Part shown: piece by piece, positions 42,095 through 51,105 of the stretch
Layout: each line of letters begins with the position of its first letter
Numbering within the stretch: the first letter of the stretch is position 1
NCBI GenBank assembly: GCA_034933245.1
Contig: JAYFNX010000015.1
Span: forward strand, 1-64,000
DNA: 64,000 nucleotides
Direction of reading: 5' to 3'
Source of the DNA: Pelethousia sp034933245
Lineage (GTDB): Bacteria > Bacillota > Clostridia > Christensenellales > CAG-138
Notes under the pieces: model-generated
Database searches by the model: none
What the model was told of the DNA's origin: nothing
Seen by the model: only the letters and a program-made list of their open reading frames with translations
Made by a program: the position numbers and the translations under genes

Positions 42095-43237
42095 TCACAT
42101 GCCGAGAATCTGCTCCGCCGGCACGTATGGCGTATCGAAGCCGAAAGCCTTGGGGCTGAGCACGAACAGGCCGCGCTGGCTGCGGAACACATCCCGCGCC
42201 TTCATGGCGATGACCGTTACATCCATACCTTCTTGGATTTTGTTGTTCGTATAGGCTTCACCGGTCTTGGTATCGATCACCTGCAGCATGTCGGGGCTCG
42301 TAATGAATACCTTGCCATTCTTCCAGCTCATGTGGTTCTCATTCTTGAACCAAATAGCAAACTCTTCGCCCGCAAATTTACCTTCACCGGTAATGGTATG
42401 GGTTCCCCAGTAGTAACCGATCTTATCCCACCATTCCTTCTTGGTAACCTTCCCACGGAAAACGATCCAGCCGCCCACGGTGTCGATAGCCGCCTGAGCA
42501 GGGTCTCGCCCTTCTTCCACGGCCTTGCGCATCGCCCGCCCCACTTTGAAGCAATCGCTCAGCGTGCCATGCATCAGGGTATCATTCATTTCCTTTACGG
42601 AAAAGCAGAAGCCCGCCTGCGCGCACTTGCTGTAACCGGCTGCGGCAATCATCTTGCCGATGCGCTCGGTCATACGCCAGTTCACGGTGCCGGTGATGTT
42701 GGCCACATTGCCCCAACAATCAAAGGACGTAACCGGCAATAGCTCCCGCTCAAATATGAAGGGCGTGGTCTGCTGAATTTCCGGAATCGCACGGCCGGTA
42801 TAGTCGCCGTCTACCACTGCAATGCCCATTTCCGCCGCCGCGCATACGCAGGCAGCCGTGTTGGCGCCGCCCAGCTCTATGGGAACCAGCGCGGCCATCT
42901 TCTTGCCGTGCATATCCTCCAGAGCGCGGATCGCGCCCACCATGGCTTGGGTGTAATCGTGGGTCTGCGGGCCAAGGCCATAGATGGTTTCCCGTTCTTT
43001 GACGACCTCCGGATCTTCCGGCGCGATGGATCCCATAAGGAAGGGGCAGCAGGAATAATCCCCATCGTTGAGCTGATAGGAATCCACCCATCCGATTTCG
43101 TTGCCTTTTTTTAGCTGCTTCATCATGGCGTCTACGCCCATGGCATAATCACCGCCGCCGCCGGTGCCATAAAAGGAGCATCCATGGACAAAGTCTTCGA
43201 CATCCTGCCGGTTTTTCAATGTAAAGATCTTTTTCAC
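42095..43237 (-). CDS. DUF917 protein A (S-methyl-thiohydantoin desulfurase-like family)
   Basis: A 380-aa cytoplasmic protein of the DUF917 family, which occurs beside hydantoinases and is described in Pfam as an S-methyl-thiohydantoin desulfurase-related domain. Conserved blocks are GCSFYGTGGGGDY, CCPFLMGSIAPED, VPIELGGANTA, VVDGDYTGRAIPEI, WFKNENHMSWKNGK and AFGFDTPYV. It is clearly a distant paralogue of the gene at 49103-50224. It is the last gene of the operon, 29 bases after dppF. No hydantoinase A subunit is present, which is unusual for this family. The reaction is unknown. Confidence 0.9.
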   Translation of the reverse strand: MKKIFTLKNRQDVEDFVHGCSFYGTGGGGDYAMGVDAMMKQLKKGNEIGWVDSYQLNDGDYSCCPFLMGSIAPEDPEVVKERETIYGLGPQTHDYTQAMVGAIRALEDMHGKKMAALVPIELGGANTAACVCAAAEMGIAVVDGDYTGRAIPEIQQTTPFIFERELLPVTSFDCWGNVANITGTVNWRMTERIGKMIAAAGYSKCAQAGFCFSVKEMNDTLMHGTLSDCFKVGRAMRKAVEEGRDPAQAAIDTVGGWIVFRGKVTKKEWWDKIGYYWGTHTITGEGKFAGEEFAIWFKNENHMSWKNGKVFITSPDMLQVIDTKTGEAYTNNKIQEGMDVTVIAMKARDVFRSQRGLFVLSPKAFGFDTPYVPAEQILGM

Positions 43238-43266
43238 AGCTTTTTTCCCTCTTTAATATTGTTTAA

Positions 43267-44241
43267 TCAGTCATGCACCAAATGGCAGCGTATAAAGTGG
43301 CCTTCTTCCAGTTCCTTCATCTCCGGGTCATCCTTAAAGCAGCGTTCGGTGGCATATGGACAGCGCGTGTTGAAACTGCACCCTTTTGGCACGTTTACGG
43401 GGCTGGGGATCTCGCCCTTGGACTCCACCTTATTATGGCGCACAGCCTCTTCCTCCGCGCTGATAACGGGGATAGCGGAGAGCAGCATCTGGGTATAGGG
43501 ATGGCGCGGCTTAGAGAAGAACGTCTCCACCGGCGCGATCTCGGCGATTCTTCCCAGGTACATAATGGCCACCTTGGTTGCGAGGTTGCGCATAAGGCTA
43601 AGGTCATGGGTAATGAACAGATAGGACAGGTTGCGCTGCTTCTGCAGACGCAGCAGCATATTGATGATCTTAGCCTGGACGCTTACATCCAGGGAGGATG
43701 TAGGCTCGTCCAGCACAATCATGGAAGGATCTGTGCTGATGGCGCGCGCCACTGCCAGCATCTGGCGCTCGCCGCCACCCAGGGACATGGGGTATTTATA
43801 TAGGTATTCCGCGGGCAGTTCCACCGTCTCCAGCAGGCGCAGCAGTTGGCCGATCGGGTCCTTCTTATCCACCATCTTGTGGATCTGCAAAGGCAAAGTC
43901 AGAATCTGCTTGATATTTCGCTGGGGGTTCAGGGTGGTGCCGGGATCCTGGAATACCATCTGGATCTCCCGCTTCATCCATAATTCCCGATCCGCGCTCG
44001 CCATGCTGATATCGTGCCCTTTAAATGTCATCTGCCCGGCGGTCGCATGGTACATACCGATCACGTTGTAGGCCGTGGTGCTTTTCCCGGAGCCGGACTC
44101 GCCCACCAAGCCAAGCGTTTCGCCCTCTCGGATATCAAAGTCAATGCCATCGATAGCCTTGACAAACAGCCCTTTCTGCGCGCCCTTGGTTATGGGGAAA
44201 TGTTTTTTCAGTCCTTTGACGTCAAGAATGACCTCGCCCAT
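43267..44241 (-). CDS. dppF: Dipeptide/oligopeptide ABC transporter ATP-binding protein (DppF/OppF type)
   Basis: A 324-aa ATPase. Walker A is GESGSGKSTTAYNVIG, the signature MSLGGGERQMLAVARA (note LGGGE in place of the usual LSGGQ) and Walker B MIVLDEPTSSLDV. The C-terminal oligopeptide-specific tail has GCSFNTRCPYATERCF, a cysteine pattern that may bind an iron-sulfur cluster in this class. The ATG at 44241 has AGGAGG upstream and begins 1 base after the dppD stop. It pairs with dppD. Confidence 0.93.
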   Translation of the reverse strand: MGEVILDVKGLKKHFPITKGAQKGLFVKAIDGIDFDIREGETLGLVGESGSGKSTTAYNVIGMYHATAGQMTFKGHDISMASADRELWMKREIQMVFQDPGTTLNPQRNIKQILTLPLQIHKMVDKKDPIGQLLRLLETVELPAEYLYKYPMSLGGGERQMLAVARAISTDPSMIVLDEPTSSLDVSVQAKIINMLLRLQKQRNLSYLFITHDLSLMRNLATKVAIMYLGRIAEIAPVETFFSKPRHPYTQMLLSAIPVISAEEEAVRHNKVESKGEIPSPVNVPKGCSFNTRCPYATERCFKDDPEMKELEEGHFIRCHLVHD

Positions 44242-44242
44242 A

Positions 44243-45250
44243 TCAGCACCCTCCTTCCTTTTCGTAGGCAAAACACGCTACATGATGCCCGTTGCCCGCA
44301 TCATAAAACTCCGGCTTCTCCTGGAAGCAACGCTCGGTCGCCTTAGGGCAGCGCGGTGCAAAACGGCAACCCTTGGGCGGATGCAGGTAATTGGGAATAC
44401 GGCCCGGAATACCTTCGGCCACGCCGCCGCCGGAAAGCCGGGGAATGCAGTGCATCAAAGCCTGGGTATAGGGATGAAGTTGTTGCTTAAACAATTCCTT
44501 GGTGGGCGCCGTTTCAACCATATTGCCGGCATACATCACGTAGATGCGGTCGCTGGTTTCTCTGGCCACTCCCAAAGAGTGGGTTATCAGGATCAGCGAG
44601 CTATGTTTGCTCTCCACCCTGTCTTTCAGGATCTTGAGGACCTGGTCCTGAATGGTAACATCCAGGTTGGTGGTGGGCTCGTCGGCAATAACCATGTCGC
44701 GTGGCGTGGCCAAGGACATAGCGATACAGACGCGCTGCCGCATGCCGCCGCTGAGTTGAAATGGATAGCTGAGCAGAATGCGCTCAGGGTCAGGCATGGA
44801 AGTTTCCTTCAAAGCTTGGACGGCCAGTTCCTGTTGTACTTCCTTTTGGTTGGCGTCCTTCTGGCCGGAATTCCGAATAGCCTCAAACATCTGCTCTCCG
44901 ATGGTGAACACAGGGTTCAGCGACATGGTTGGGTCCTGAAAGATCATGGAAATGCCGGACCCGCGCAGGCGTTTCACTTCCGCATCCTTCATTTTCAACA
45001 CATCTTTTCCCTTGAAGAAGATCTCGCCGCCGGAAATGCGGCTATTGTCGGCCAGTATGCGCAGGATGGACTTGACCGTGGTGGTCTTTCCGCAGCCCGT
45101 TTCACCCACGATGGCTACCTTTTCTCCGGAATCCACATAGAAGTTGACGCCGTTGAGAACCTTTACCATACCGGCATAGGTTTTATATTCCACAAACAGA
45201 TTGCGTATGTCTGTTACGTGATTATTGGCCTTTGTTTCGCTCAATTTCAT
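44243..45250 (-). CDS. dppD: Dipeptide/oligopeptide ABC transporter ATP-binding protein (DppD/OppD type)
   Basis: A 335-aa ATPase. Walker A is GETGCGKTTTVKSILR, the signature is LSGGMRQRVCIAMSLA and Walker B is DMVIADEPTTNLDV. The tail has GCRFAPRCPKATERCF, the OppD/F cysteine cluster. The start is ambiguous: an ATG at 45250 overlaps the dppC stop (TGATG), a GTG lies one codon upstream, and a TTG four codons in has AAGGAG at ideal distance. All are in frame. Confidence 0.93.
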   Translation of the reverse strand: MKLSETKANNHVTDIRNLFVEYKTYAGMVKVLNGVNFYVDSGEKVAIVGETGCGKTTTVKSILRILADNSRISGGEIFFKGKDVLKMKDAEVKRLRGSGISMIFQDPTMSLNPVFTIGEQMFEAIRNSGQKDANQKEVQQELAVQALKETSMPDPERILLSYPFQLSGGMRQRVCIAMSLATPRDMVIADEPTTNLDVTIQDQVLKILKDRVESKHSSLILITHSLGVARETSDRIYVMYAGNMVETAPTKELFKQQLHPYTQALMHCIPRLSGGGVAEGIPGRIPNYLHPPKGCRFAPRCPKATERCFQEKPEFYDAGNGHHVACFAYEKEGGC

Positions 45251-46158
45251 CACTCCTTGCCAGATAACATGTCCTTCACGCCGTCGCCCATCAGGTTAAA
45301 ACCAAGTACGATAACCATAATGGCCAAGGCCGGGAAAATGGAGATCCACCATTGTGTGGGCAGATACTTGGCGCCATCGGAGACCATGGTGCCCAACGCC
45401 GGTGTAGGCGGCTGTTCGCCAAGGCCTACAAAGCTTAACGTGGCGCCTGTCAAAATAACCCAGCCCATATCCAGGGTCGCTTTGGTCAAAATGGAGCCGG
45501 TGCAATTGGGCAAAATCTCCCGGAACAGAATATGCGCCTTTGATGCCCCCATAAGCTCTGCGGACTTAATGTACATCTCGTTGCGCAACGAGGTCGCCAT
45601 GCTATAGGTAAGGCGGGTATACCAAGGCCACCAGGCAACGCACATTGCCAACAAGGAGTTAAGCAACGTCGGCCGTAGGATGGAGCACACGCACAGGGCC
45701 AAGATCATGGGCGGCAAAGCCAGGAATACGTCTGTTACGCGCATAATCATGGTAGAGAACCATTTGTTCTTCCAATAACCTGCGACCAAGCCCAAAATGC
45801 TGCCCAGGGGCACTGTGGCCACCAAAACGCCCAGGCCCATCGTAAATGCGCCGCGATACGCGTAAAATACGCGGCTCATAATGTCGCGGCCCACGGTGTC
45901 GGTGCCCATCCAGTATGCGGCGCACGGCGCTTTGCTGGCATTCTGGAAATCCACCACCGCGCCGATATGACCGGGATACGGTGCGATCCAAGGCTGAAAT
46001 ATGGCGAGAATCAGCACAAATAGCACGATGCACAGCCCAACTACGGACATTCTATTGAGGGAAAATTTATACCATAGCTTCTTTGCTTCATCCCAACGGT
46101 CGCGCTTGGGCGTAGCATTTTGCTGCGTGGGCATGAAGTTGGTTTTTTCTTCGCTCAT
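45250..46158 (-). CDS. dppC: Dipeptide ABC transporter permease (DppC type)
   Basis: A 302-aa inner membrane permease with six transmembrane segments. The N-terminal OppC motif (WYKFSLNRMSVVGLCIVLFV) and the EAA loop (RNEMYIKSAELMGASKAHILFREILPN in parts) are present. It pairs with dppB. The ATG at 46158 overlaps the dppB stop (ATGA). An earlier ATG 14 codons upstream would overlap dppB by 46 bases and lacks a ribosome site. Confidence 0.93.
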   Translation of the reverse strand: MSEEKTNFMPTQQNATPKRDRWDEAKKLWYKFSLNRMSVVGLCIVLFVLILAIFQPWIAPYPGHIGAVVDFQNASKAPCAAYWMGTDTVGRDIMSRVFYAYRGAFTMGLGVLVATVPLGSILGLVAGYWKNKWFSTMIMRVTDVFLALPPMILALCVCSILRPTLLNSLLAMCVAWWPWYTRLTYSMATSLRNEMYIKSAELMGASKAHILFREILPNCTGSILTKATLDMGWVILTGATLSFVGLGEQPPTPALGTMVSDGAKYLPTQWWISIFPALAIMVIVLGFNLMGDGVKDMLSGKE

Positions 46159-47180
46159 TCTTCGCTGCCTCCCATCAAACGCACCCGAGGATCCAGCCAT
46201 GCAACGATAAGATCACTCAGAATGTTCAGTATAATAAACATAAGGCCCAGTATCATAACAACCCCGGAAATCGCGTTAATGTCCTTGTTGAGCATGGCGC
46301 TCAGGCCGTAGCGGGAAAGCCCAGGGTAATTAAACAGGTTTTCCACCAGGAATGCGTTACCGAAGATAGATGCAATATCCATGGCCATTACGGTGATTGT
46401 GGGGATCAAAGAAGGCTTGAGCAGATATTTGTATAAAAGGCGGTTTTCCGGCACTCCGTATGCGCGCTCCGCCAGGATATAGTCCTTCATGGAATTTTCC
46501 ACCATGTTGCCGCGGGTAAGGCGGGCTGCTTGCGCCATTCCGCCAAGCATCAAAGCAATGGCGGGGAGAATAAGATGTTTAAACGCGTCCCACCAGCCTG
46601 CAAAATTTCCCGTAATCAAATAATCCACGGTATACATACCGGTAATGGTTTTAATGGGCGCCGTCATAGACTGGGCGATACGCCCCGTGGTGGGTAAGAT
46701 CGGAATTAAGTATCCAAAGAGCAGCATAAACAGCACCGCCCAAACAAATGCCGGCGATACGATGCCTAGGTAGGAAAGCACACGGATTAGGCCATCCAGC
46801 CACTTACCTGTATACTTTGTTGCCACAATGCCAAGCAATATGCCGCCCAGCGCCATGAAAAAGGCGGATAGCAACACAATTTCAAGCGTTGCGGGCAAAT
46901 ACTGCCGTACGTCCTCTATTACCGCGCGTCTTGTAAGCAGGGAGGTACCCAAATCCAGCCTTGCCGCGCCTTTAAGCCAAAGAAAATATTGCGTTACGAG
47001 CGGTTTATCCAGGTTCATCTGTTGCCGCAGCGCCTGCACGGTTTCTTCGGATACATGTGGACCCAGGGCCTGCCGTGCGGGATCGCCGGGAATAACGCGG
47101 GCTATAATGAAGACAAGAATGGAAAGCCCTATGAGAACCAGCAGATAAACGCCGAGTTTTTTCAGTATCTTCAGAGCCAT
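46155..47180 (-). CDS. dppB: Dipeptide ABC transporter permease (DppB type)
   Basis: A 341-aa permease with six transmembrane segments. The start (LKKLGVYLLVLIGLSILVFIIARVIPGDPAR in parts) is typical of DppB/OppB. The EAA loop is ENSMKDYILAERAYGVPENR. The first extracellular loop is of the long OppB kind. It lies about 125 bases downstream of the binding-protein gene, with a strong hairpin in between. Confidence 0.93.
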   Translation of the reverse strand: MALKILKKLGVYLLVLIGLSILVFIIARVIPGDPARQALGPHVSEETVQALRQQMNLDKPLVTQYFLWLKGAARLDLGTSLLTRRAVIEDVRQYLPATLEIVLLSAFFMALGGILLGIVATKYTGKWLDGLIRVLSYLGIVSPAFVWAVLFMLLFGYLIPILPTTGRIAQSMTAPIKTITGMYTVDYLITGNFAGWWDAFKHLILPAIALMLGGMAQAARLTRGNMVENSMKDYILAERAYGVPENRLLYKYLLKPSLIPTITVMAMDIASIFGNAFLVENLFNYPGLSRYGLSAMLNKDINAISGVVMILGLMFIILNILSDLIVAWLDPRVRLMGGSEE

Positions 47181-47223
47181 TATCGATTCTCTTCCTCCTC
47201 CATACGAAAATGGGGATTGTGTG

Positions 47224-47270
47224 AAAAGGGACGGCCGGCCTTTTTCGGCCTAGCCGCGGCCAGCCGCCCC
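47224..47270 (-). terminator. Hairpin between the binding-protein gene and dppB
   Basis: On the minus strand a GC-rich stem (GGGGCGGCTGGCC side at 47270, GGCCGGCCGTCCC side ending 47228, inner loop GAAAAA) is followed by TTTTCAC. It would lower expression of the permease and ATPase genes relative to the binding protein. Confidence 0.68.
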
Positions 47271-47306
47271 ATTCAATACGTCAGGTCAGTAGATTGTAGG
47301 GAAGGA

Positions 47307-48992
47307 TCAGTTGGCAGCCGCCATCTTCATGTCGCGGCAATAGATACCGAAGCCCATGGGCATGAAGTAATCTGTGCCGCTCTCGGTGGCACTCATAGCA
47401 TCCCATTCGAGATAGCTTGTCTGCACTGCGCGCTTTTCGATCCAGTTGAAGCCCCAAATGGTCGGGCACAAATCATAAATGTACTTCTGAATCTCGGCGT
47501 ACTTCTCAAAACGGGCCTTATCGTCTACGGTGGCCAGTGCATCTTCGATCATGGCATCCAGCGTATCGTCCTGCAACCATTCCATCTGTTCCCAAGAACC
47601 GCAGGAGGAAGAATGGTAACGGGTGCGCAGCATGCCGCCAGCCTCAAAGTAAGGCGCCGCAAAGTTAACGAAGGAGATTTGCGGGGTGGTTTCCACGCTC
47701 TGTGCATCGGTGATCATGGAGCCGAACGGCTTCTTGGTGATAACCAGGTTGATGCCCAACTCGGAAAGGTTGGACTGCAACAGCAGGGAGATCTTTTCCT
47801 GTTCAGGCACTTCGGCGCACCAGCTCAAGTTCAGGGTGATGGGCTGCCCGGCATACTTGGATTGCGCAAGTTCTTCCTTCGCCTTGTTTATATCCCGGCT
47901 GTAAGCGGGGATGCTGCTATCAAAGCCGGGGAGCACGACGGAAACGGGGCCGTGGCTCTCCAGCGCGCCAGGATAGATCTGGGTGCGCAGCGTCTCATAA
48001 TCGAAGCAATACGCGATCGCCTTGCGCAGATGGATGTCATCGGTGAATTCCGCCTTGGTGTTGAGCATCATGTTAAAGGTGTTGCTGTTGCACCACTTGG
48101 AGATATCTACGCCTTCCATTTCATCCATGGTGTTGTAATTCTCAAGGGGCTGCAACTCATCGGTGATTTCCAATTCCTTATTGGCCATGGCGGTACGTAC
48201 GGCAACGGCGTCGGTCATGTTGGAAAGCTTAAAATATTGCGGCGCACCTTCTTCCCATCCCAGGAAGTAATCTTCGAAACGGTCGGCCAGCAGGTATTCG
48301 TCCAGTTTGAACTCAACGGTCTTGTACGGGCCGGAGCCGGCGTCGTTGGTCAGCATCCAGGTCTTGCCGTAGTCGCCCTTGTCGCCGTAGGTGCTGTCGG
48401 TAAGGTCATAATGCGATTCTACCAGCGCCTGTTCCACAACCATGAAGCGAATCAGGGAGTAGATGAAGGGGCCGAAGGAATGGTCCAGCTCAAATACCAC
48501 ATGGGTATCATCCGCAGCATAACAGTTTTTTACCACGCCGGTATATAGATAGGCATAGCCCTCGCCGATCTCCAGCATACGGTTCATGCTGTAAGCGACG
48601 TCGCTGGCTTTCAGCATGTTGCCACTATGGAACTTCACGTCGTCCCGGATGGTAAAGGTATAAACCAGGGAGTCGTCGGAAACGGTCCACTCGGTTGCGA
48701 GGTGGGGTTCCACGGTACCATCGGCCTTGGGGAATACCAACGCGTCGTAGATATTGGCCTGGGCTGTGGAGCAGGAGTAGCTGGAACCTACAGCGGGGTC
48801 ATAATAAGTTGGCCAGTCTTCGGTGGTGCGGACGATGGTTGCTCCTTCTTCCACAACGGCGGTGGAAGCACCGCCTGCTGCCGTGTTGCCTGCATTTCCA
48901 CCATCGGGAGCAGCAGCCTGGGGCGCGCAACCGAAGACGGTGGTCAGCATGGCCAAAACCAGGAGCATGCAGAATACTCGTTTTGCGTTCAT
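47307..48992 (-). CDS. Peptide/solute-binding lipoprotein of the dpp-type importer (SBP family 5)
   Basis: A 561-aa extracellular binding protein. The signal peptide ends in a lipobox (TTVFGC, Cys22), followed by a Gly/Ala/Asn-rich linker. The SBP_bac_5 fold is visible from residue 55 on: PTYYDPAVGSSYS, VEPHLATEWTVSDDSLVYTF, IRDDVKFHSGNMLKASDVAYSM (split across two strands) and IHLRKAIAYCFDYE. It captures the substrate for dppBCDF. GGAGG precedes the ATG at 48992; the open frame to 49100 would run through the promoter. The ligand is not known; the operon suggests a dipeptide or cyclic amide. Confidence 0.92.
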   Translation of the reverse strand: MNAKRVFCMLLVLAMLTTVFGCAPQAAAPDGGNAGNTAAGGASTAVVEEGATIVRTTEDWPTYYDPAVGSSYSCSTAQANIYDALVFPKADGTVEPHLATEWTVSDDSLVYTFTIRDDVKFHSGNMLKASDVAYSMNRMLEIGEGYAYLYTGVVKNCYAADDTHVVFELDHSFGPFIYSLIRFMVVEQALVESHYDLTDSTYGDKGDYGKTWMLTNDAGSGPYKTVEFKLDEYLLADRFEDYFLGWEEGAPQYFKLSNMTDAVAVRTAMANKELEITDELQPLENYNTMDEMEGVDISKWCNSNTFNMMLNTKAEFTDDIHLRKAIAYCFDYETLRTQIYPGALESHGPVSVVLPGFDSSIPAYSRDINKAKEELAQSKYAGQPITLNLSWCAEVPEQEKISLLLQSNLSELGINLVITKKPFGSMITDAQSVETTPQISFVNFAAPYFEAGGMLRTRYHSSSCGSWEQMEWLQDDTLDAMIEDALATVDDKARFEKYAEIQKYIYDLCPTIWGFNWIEKRAVQTSYLEWDAMSATESGTDYFMPMGFGIYCRDMKMAAAN

Positions 48993-49055
48993 TATTTTTT
49001 CCTCCTTGTTTTTATAAGTTCCTTCGCCACAAGGGCGGCAAAATCTAATCTTATC

Positions 49056-49084
49056 ATTATCTCGCCGGAACTTGCCCGTTTCAA
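49056..49084 (-). promoter_or_regulatory. Internal promoter for the importer genes
   Basis: Minus-strand -35 TTGAAA (49084-49079) and -10 GATAAT (49061-49056) with a 17-base spacer lie between the DUF917 B stop and the binding-protein start, so the importer can be expressed apart from the upstream enzymes. Confidence 0.6.
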
Positions 49085-49102
49085 CCGGCAAAATAAGCAA
49101 GA

Positions 49103-50224
49103 TTATTTATTCATAAGTTCGCGTACGGGCACATGCTCGATGTCAAAACCGAAGTATTTTGGCGTAAGCAAGGTGGTGTTTTCCTGTTCGGGCTTGCACG
49201 GCAGCGCGACGAGCGCCACGTGCTGGCCCACATGGGAGAGGGGATTGGGAACGGGTTCGCCGGTGTCGGTATCGATGGCCGCGATGATATCGGGGCTGGT
49301 GACGTAGGGCTTGCCATTCTTCCACACCACGTGGTTCTCATTCTTAAACCAGTATTTCAGTTCGTCCTTGCCGCAATCCACGGTAACAGTGCCCCAGTAA
49401 TACCCTTCCGCGTCATAATCGTCCTTGGCGGTGATGGTGCCGCGGCCCAGTTCATAGCCGTTGCGCGCGGCCATGAGCTCCTTCACGGGGTCCTTCCCCG
49501 CTTCCTTGGCTTCGCGCAGCAGCCTACCGGCCGCGTAGCACTCGCTAAGGGTGCCGGCGATGACGGTTTCCCGGGTTTTCTTGCCATCCAGCGCCATACC
49601 TGCCTGCCCGGCCAAACCATAGCCCGCCACGCTGATCAGCTTGCCGATGTGCTCCACGGTGCGGGGATTGATGGCATATTTAATGATGCACTCGTTTCCC
49701 CATTCGTCCACGGACGCTACGGGCAGAATGCAATGTCCATGATAATTAAAGGTGATCTGCACAATCTCGGGAATCGCGCGGCCGGTATAATCGCCGTCGA
49801 CGGTAACCATGCCAAGCTGGGCGGCAGCCGCTATAGCGCCTGCTGTGTTGGCTCCCGCCAATTCAATAGGCACAACCACGTTGAACTTTTTGCCCGAATA
49901 TTCTTCCAGTGCCACGATGGCCTTCGCCAACCTGTCGCCCTCGGGGTTGACGCTGGTCTTATCGGTCATCTCATAAGAAGTCATTTCCTTGATGGTATCC
50001 TCGTTATGGGGCGCGATGGATCCCATGAGGAAAGGGCACACGCTCAGCGCGTCATCGGGAATCTCGTTTACATCCACCCAACCGATCTCACGGCCGGCCT
50101 TCAGCTCCCCCATCAGGGATTTTTTACCGTTAGCGGGCAATCCGCCGCCACCTGTAGCGAAGAACGTGCAGCCACGCACAAAGTCTTCCACTTGCTGTTC
50201 GGTTTTGAGTTTCATCGTAGGCAT
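49103..50224 (-). CDS. DUF917 protein B
   Basis: A 373-aa paralogue of the DUF917 protein at 42095-43237. Shared blocks are GCTFFATGGGGLP, VCPFLMGSIAPHN, VPIELAGANTAG, VDGDYTGRAIPEI, YWGTVTV, WFKNENHVVWKNGK, TSPDI and KYFGFDIEHV. Differences cluster in the middle (protein A has Cys and Trp residues where B has polar ones), which suggests distinct subunits or substrates. AAGGAGG lies 9 bases before the ATG. It follows the amidase gene by 45 bases. Like its paralogue it has no hydantoinase fusion. Confidence 0.9.
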   Translation of the reverse strand: MPTMKLKTEQQVEDFVRGCTFFATGGGGLPANGKKSLMGELKAGREIGWVDVNEIPDDALSVCPFLMGSIAPHNEDTIKEMTSYEMTDKTSVNPEGDRLAKAIVALEEYSGKKFNVVVPIELAGANTAGAIAAAAQLGMVTVDGDYTGRAIPEIVQITFNYHGHCILPVASVDEWGNECIIKYAINPRTVEHIGKLISVAGYGLAGQAGMALDGKKTRETVIAGTLSECYAAGRLLREAKEAGKDPVKELMAARNGYELGRGTITAKDDYDAEGYYWGTVTVDCGKDELKYWFKNENHVVWKNGKPYVTSPDIIAAIDTDTGEPVPNPLSHVGQHVALVALPCKPEQENTTLLTPKYFGFDIEHVPVRELMNK

Positions 50225-50269
50225 ATGATTGTTCCTCCTTGACGTTTTTGATGAAATGCATAAAAATCG

Positions 50270-51103
50270 TTAATCAAGATCTTTGCAGAGTTCCCGCGGG
50301 TCCCCTTGAATTGCCGACGATGCGAGAAGATCCACTCGGTAGCCCGGCTGTCGGCGCATTTGTGTTGCTTTGTCCAAATCCACATCGCATATGCCCAGCA
50401 TCTGCTCGTCATATCCCAATTGCAGCATAGGATGGCCATCCGGGCCGCATATCTGGCTTTTGCCAAACAAGTGCAGCTTCCCAAAGGTTCCCACATGGTT
50501 CACCGCAATGGTATACACCTGGTTTTCCAGCGCCCGCGAGCCGACATTCAGGTGCCATGCATGCTCATCTTCTATACGCCAGGCCGCTGGAATAAAGATA
50601 ATCTCCGCGCCGGCCATGCAAAGATACCGCGCTGTTTCGGGGAAGCCGATATCATAACAGATCAGGATTCCAATGCGGCCAAAGTCCGTGTCAAAAACGG
50701 GAAAAGCATCGCCTTTTGTAAAAAAGTTGTCTTCGGCGCCAAAGGAAAATGCCTTGTGGTATTCGCCCACGCATTGTCCCTTGCGATCATAAAGATGCGC
50801 GGCATTGTAATAGCGGCCGTTTTCCGGTACGCACAAGCCCGCGACAATGTAAATCTTGCCTGCTGCGGCCGCCTTTCCCATGGCCGCATCTATGCGCTTG
50901 GTCCATTCATCGCCTATGCTGTGAACCTTTTCGCCCAGCATCTGTAACTGATAACCGGAGAAACACAGCTCCGGTAGCAGCACCACATCCGCGCCCGCGG
51001 CGGCTGCCTGCGCCACCAGGGATTCGGCATTTTTAATGTTTGCTTCCACATCCCCCAGCTTCGCCCCAAACTGCGCCAGCGCAATACGTGCCTTTCGCCC
51101 CAT
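50270..51103 (-). CDS. Carbon-nitrogen hydrolase (nitrilase superfamily amidase)
   Basis: A 277-aa cytoplasmic amidase. The catalytic triad is complete: Glu45 in LLPELCFSGY, Lys117 in GEYHKAFSFG and Cys149 in ILICYDIGFPE. The class includes N-carbamoyl amino acid hydrolases, omega-amidases and cyanide-type enzymes. Next to DUF917 and DUF1177 genes and a peptide importer, an N-carbamoyl amidase or related deamidase role is plausible. It starts 2 bases after the DUF1177 stop, with the GGAGG in the end of that gene. Confidence 0.9.
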   Translation of the reverse strand: MGRKARIALAQFGAKLGDVEANIKNAESLVAQAAAAGADVVLLPELCFSGYQLQMLGEKVHSIGDEWTKRIDAAMGKAAAAGKIYIVAGLCVPENGRYYNAAHLYDRKGQCVGEYHKAFSFGAEDNFFTKGDAFPVFDTDFGRIGILICYDIGFPETARYLCMAGAEIIFIPAAWRIEDEHAWHLNVGSRALENQVYTIAVNHVGTFGKLHLFGKSQICGPDGHPMLQLGYDEQMLGICDVDLDKATQMRRQPGYRVDLLASSAIQGDPRELCKDLD

Positions 51104-51105
51104 TC

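Noticed and set aside
46989..48548. A 519-codon plus-strand open frame opposite the binding-protein gene
   Set aside because: It is antisense to the SBP gene, which has a lipobox, ribosome site and family motifs.
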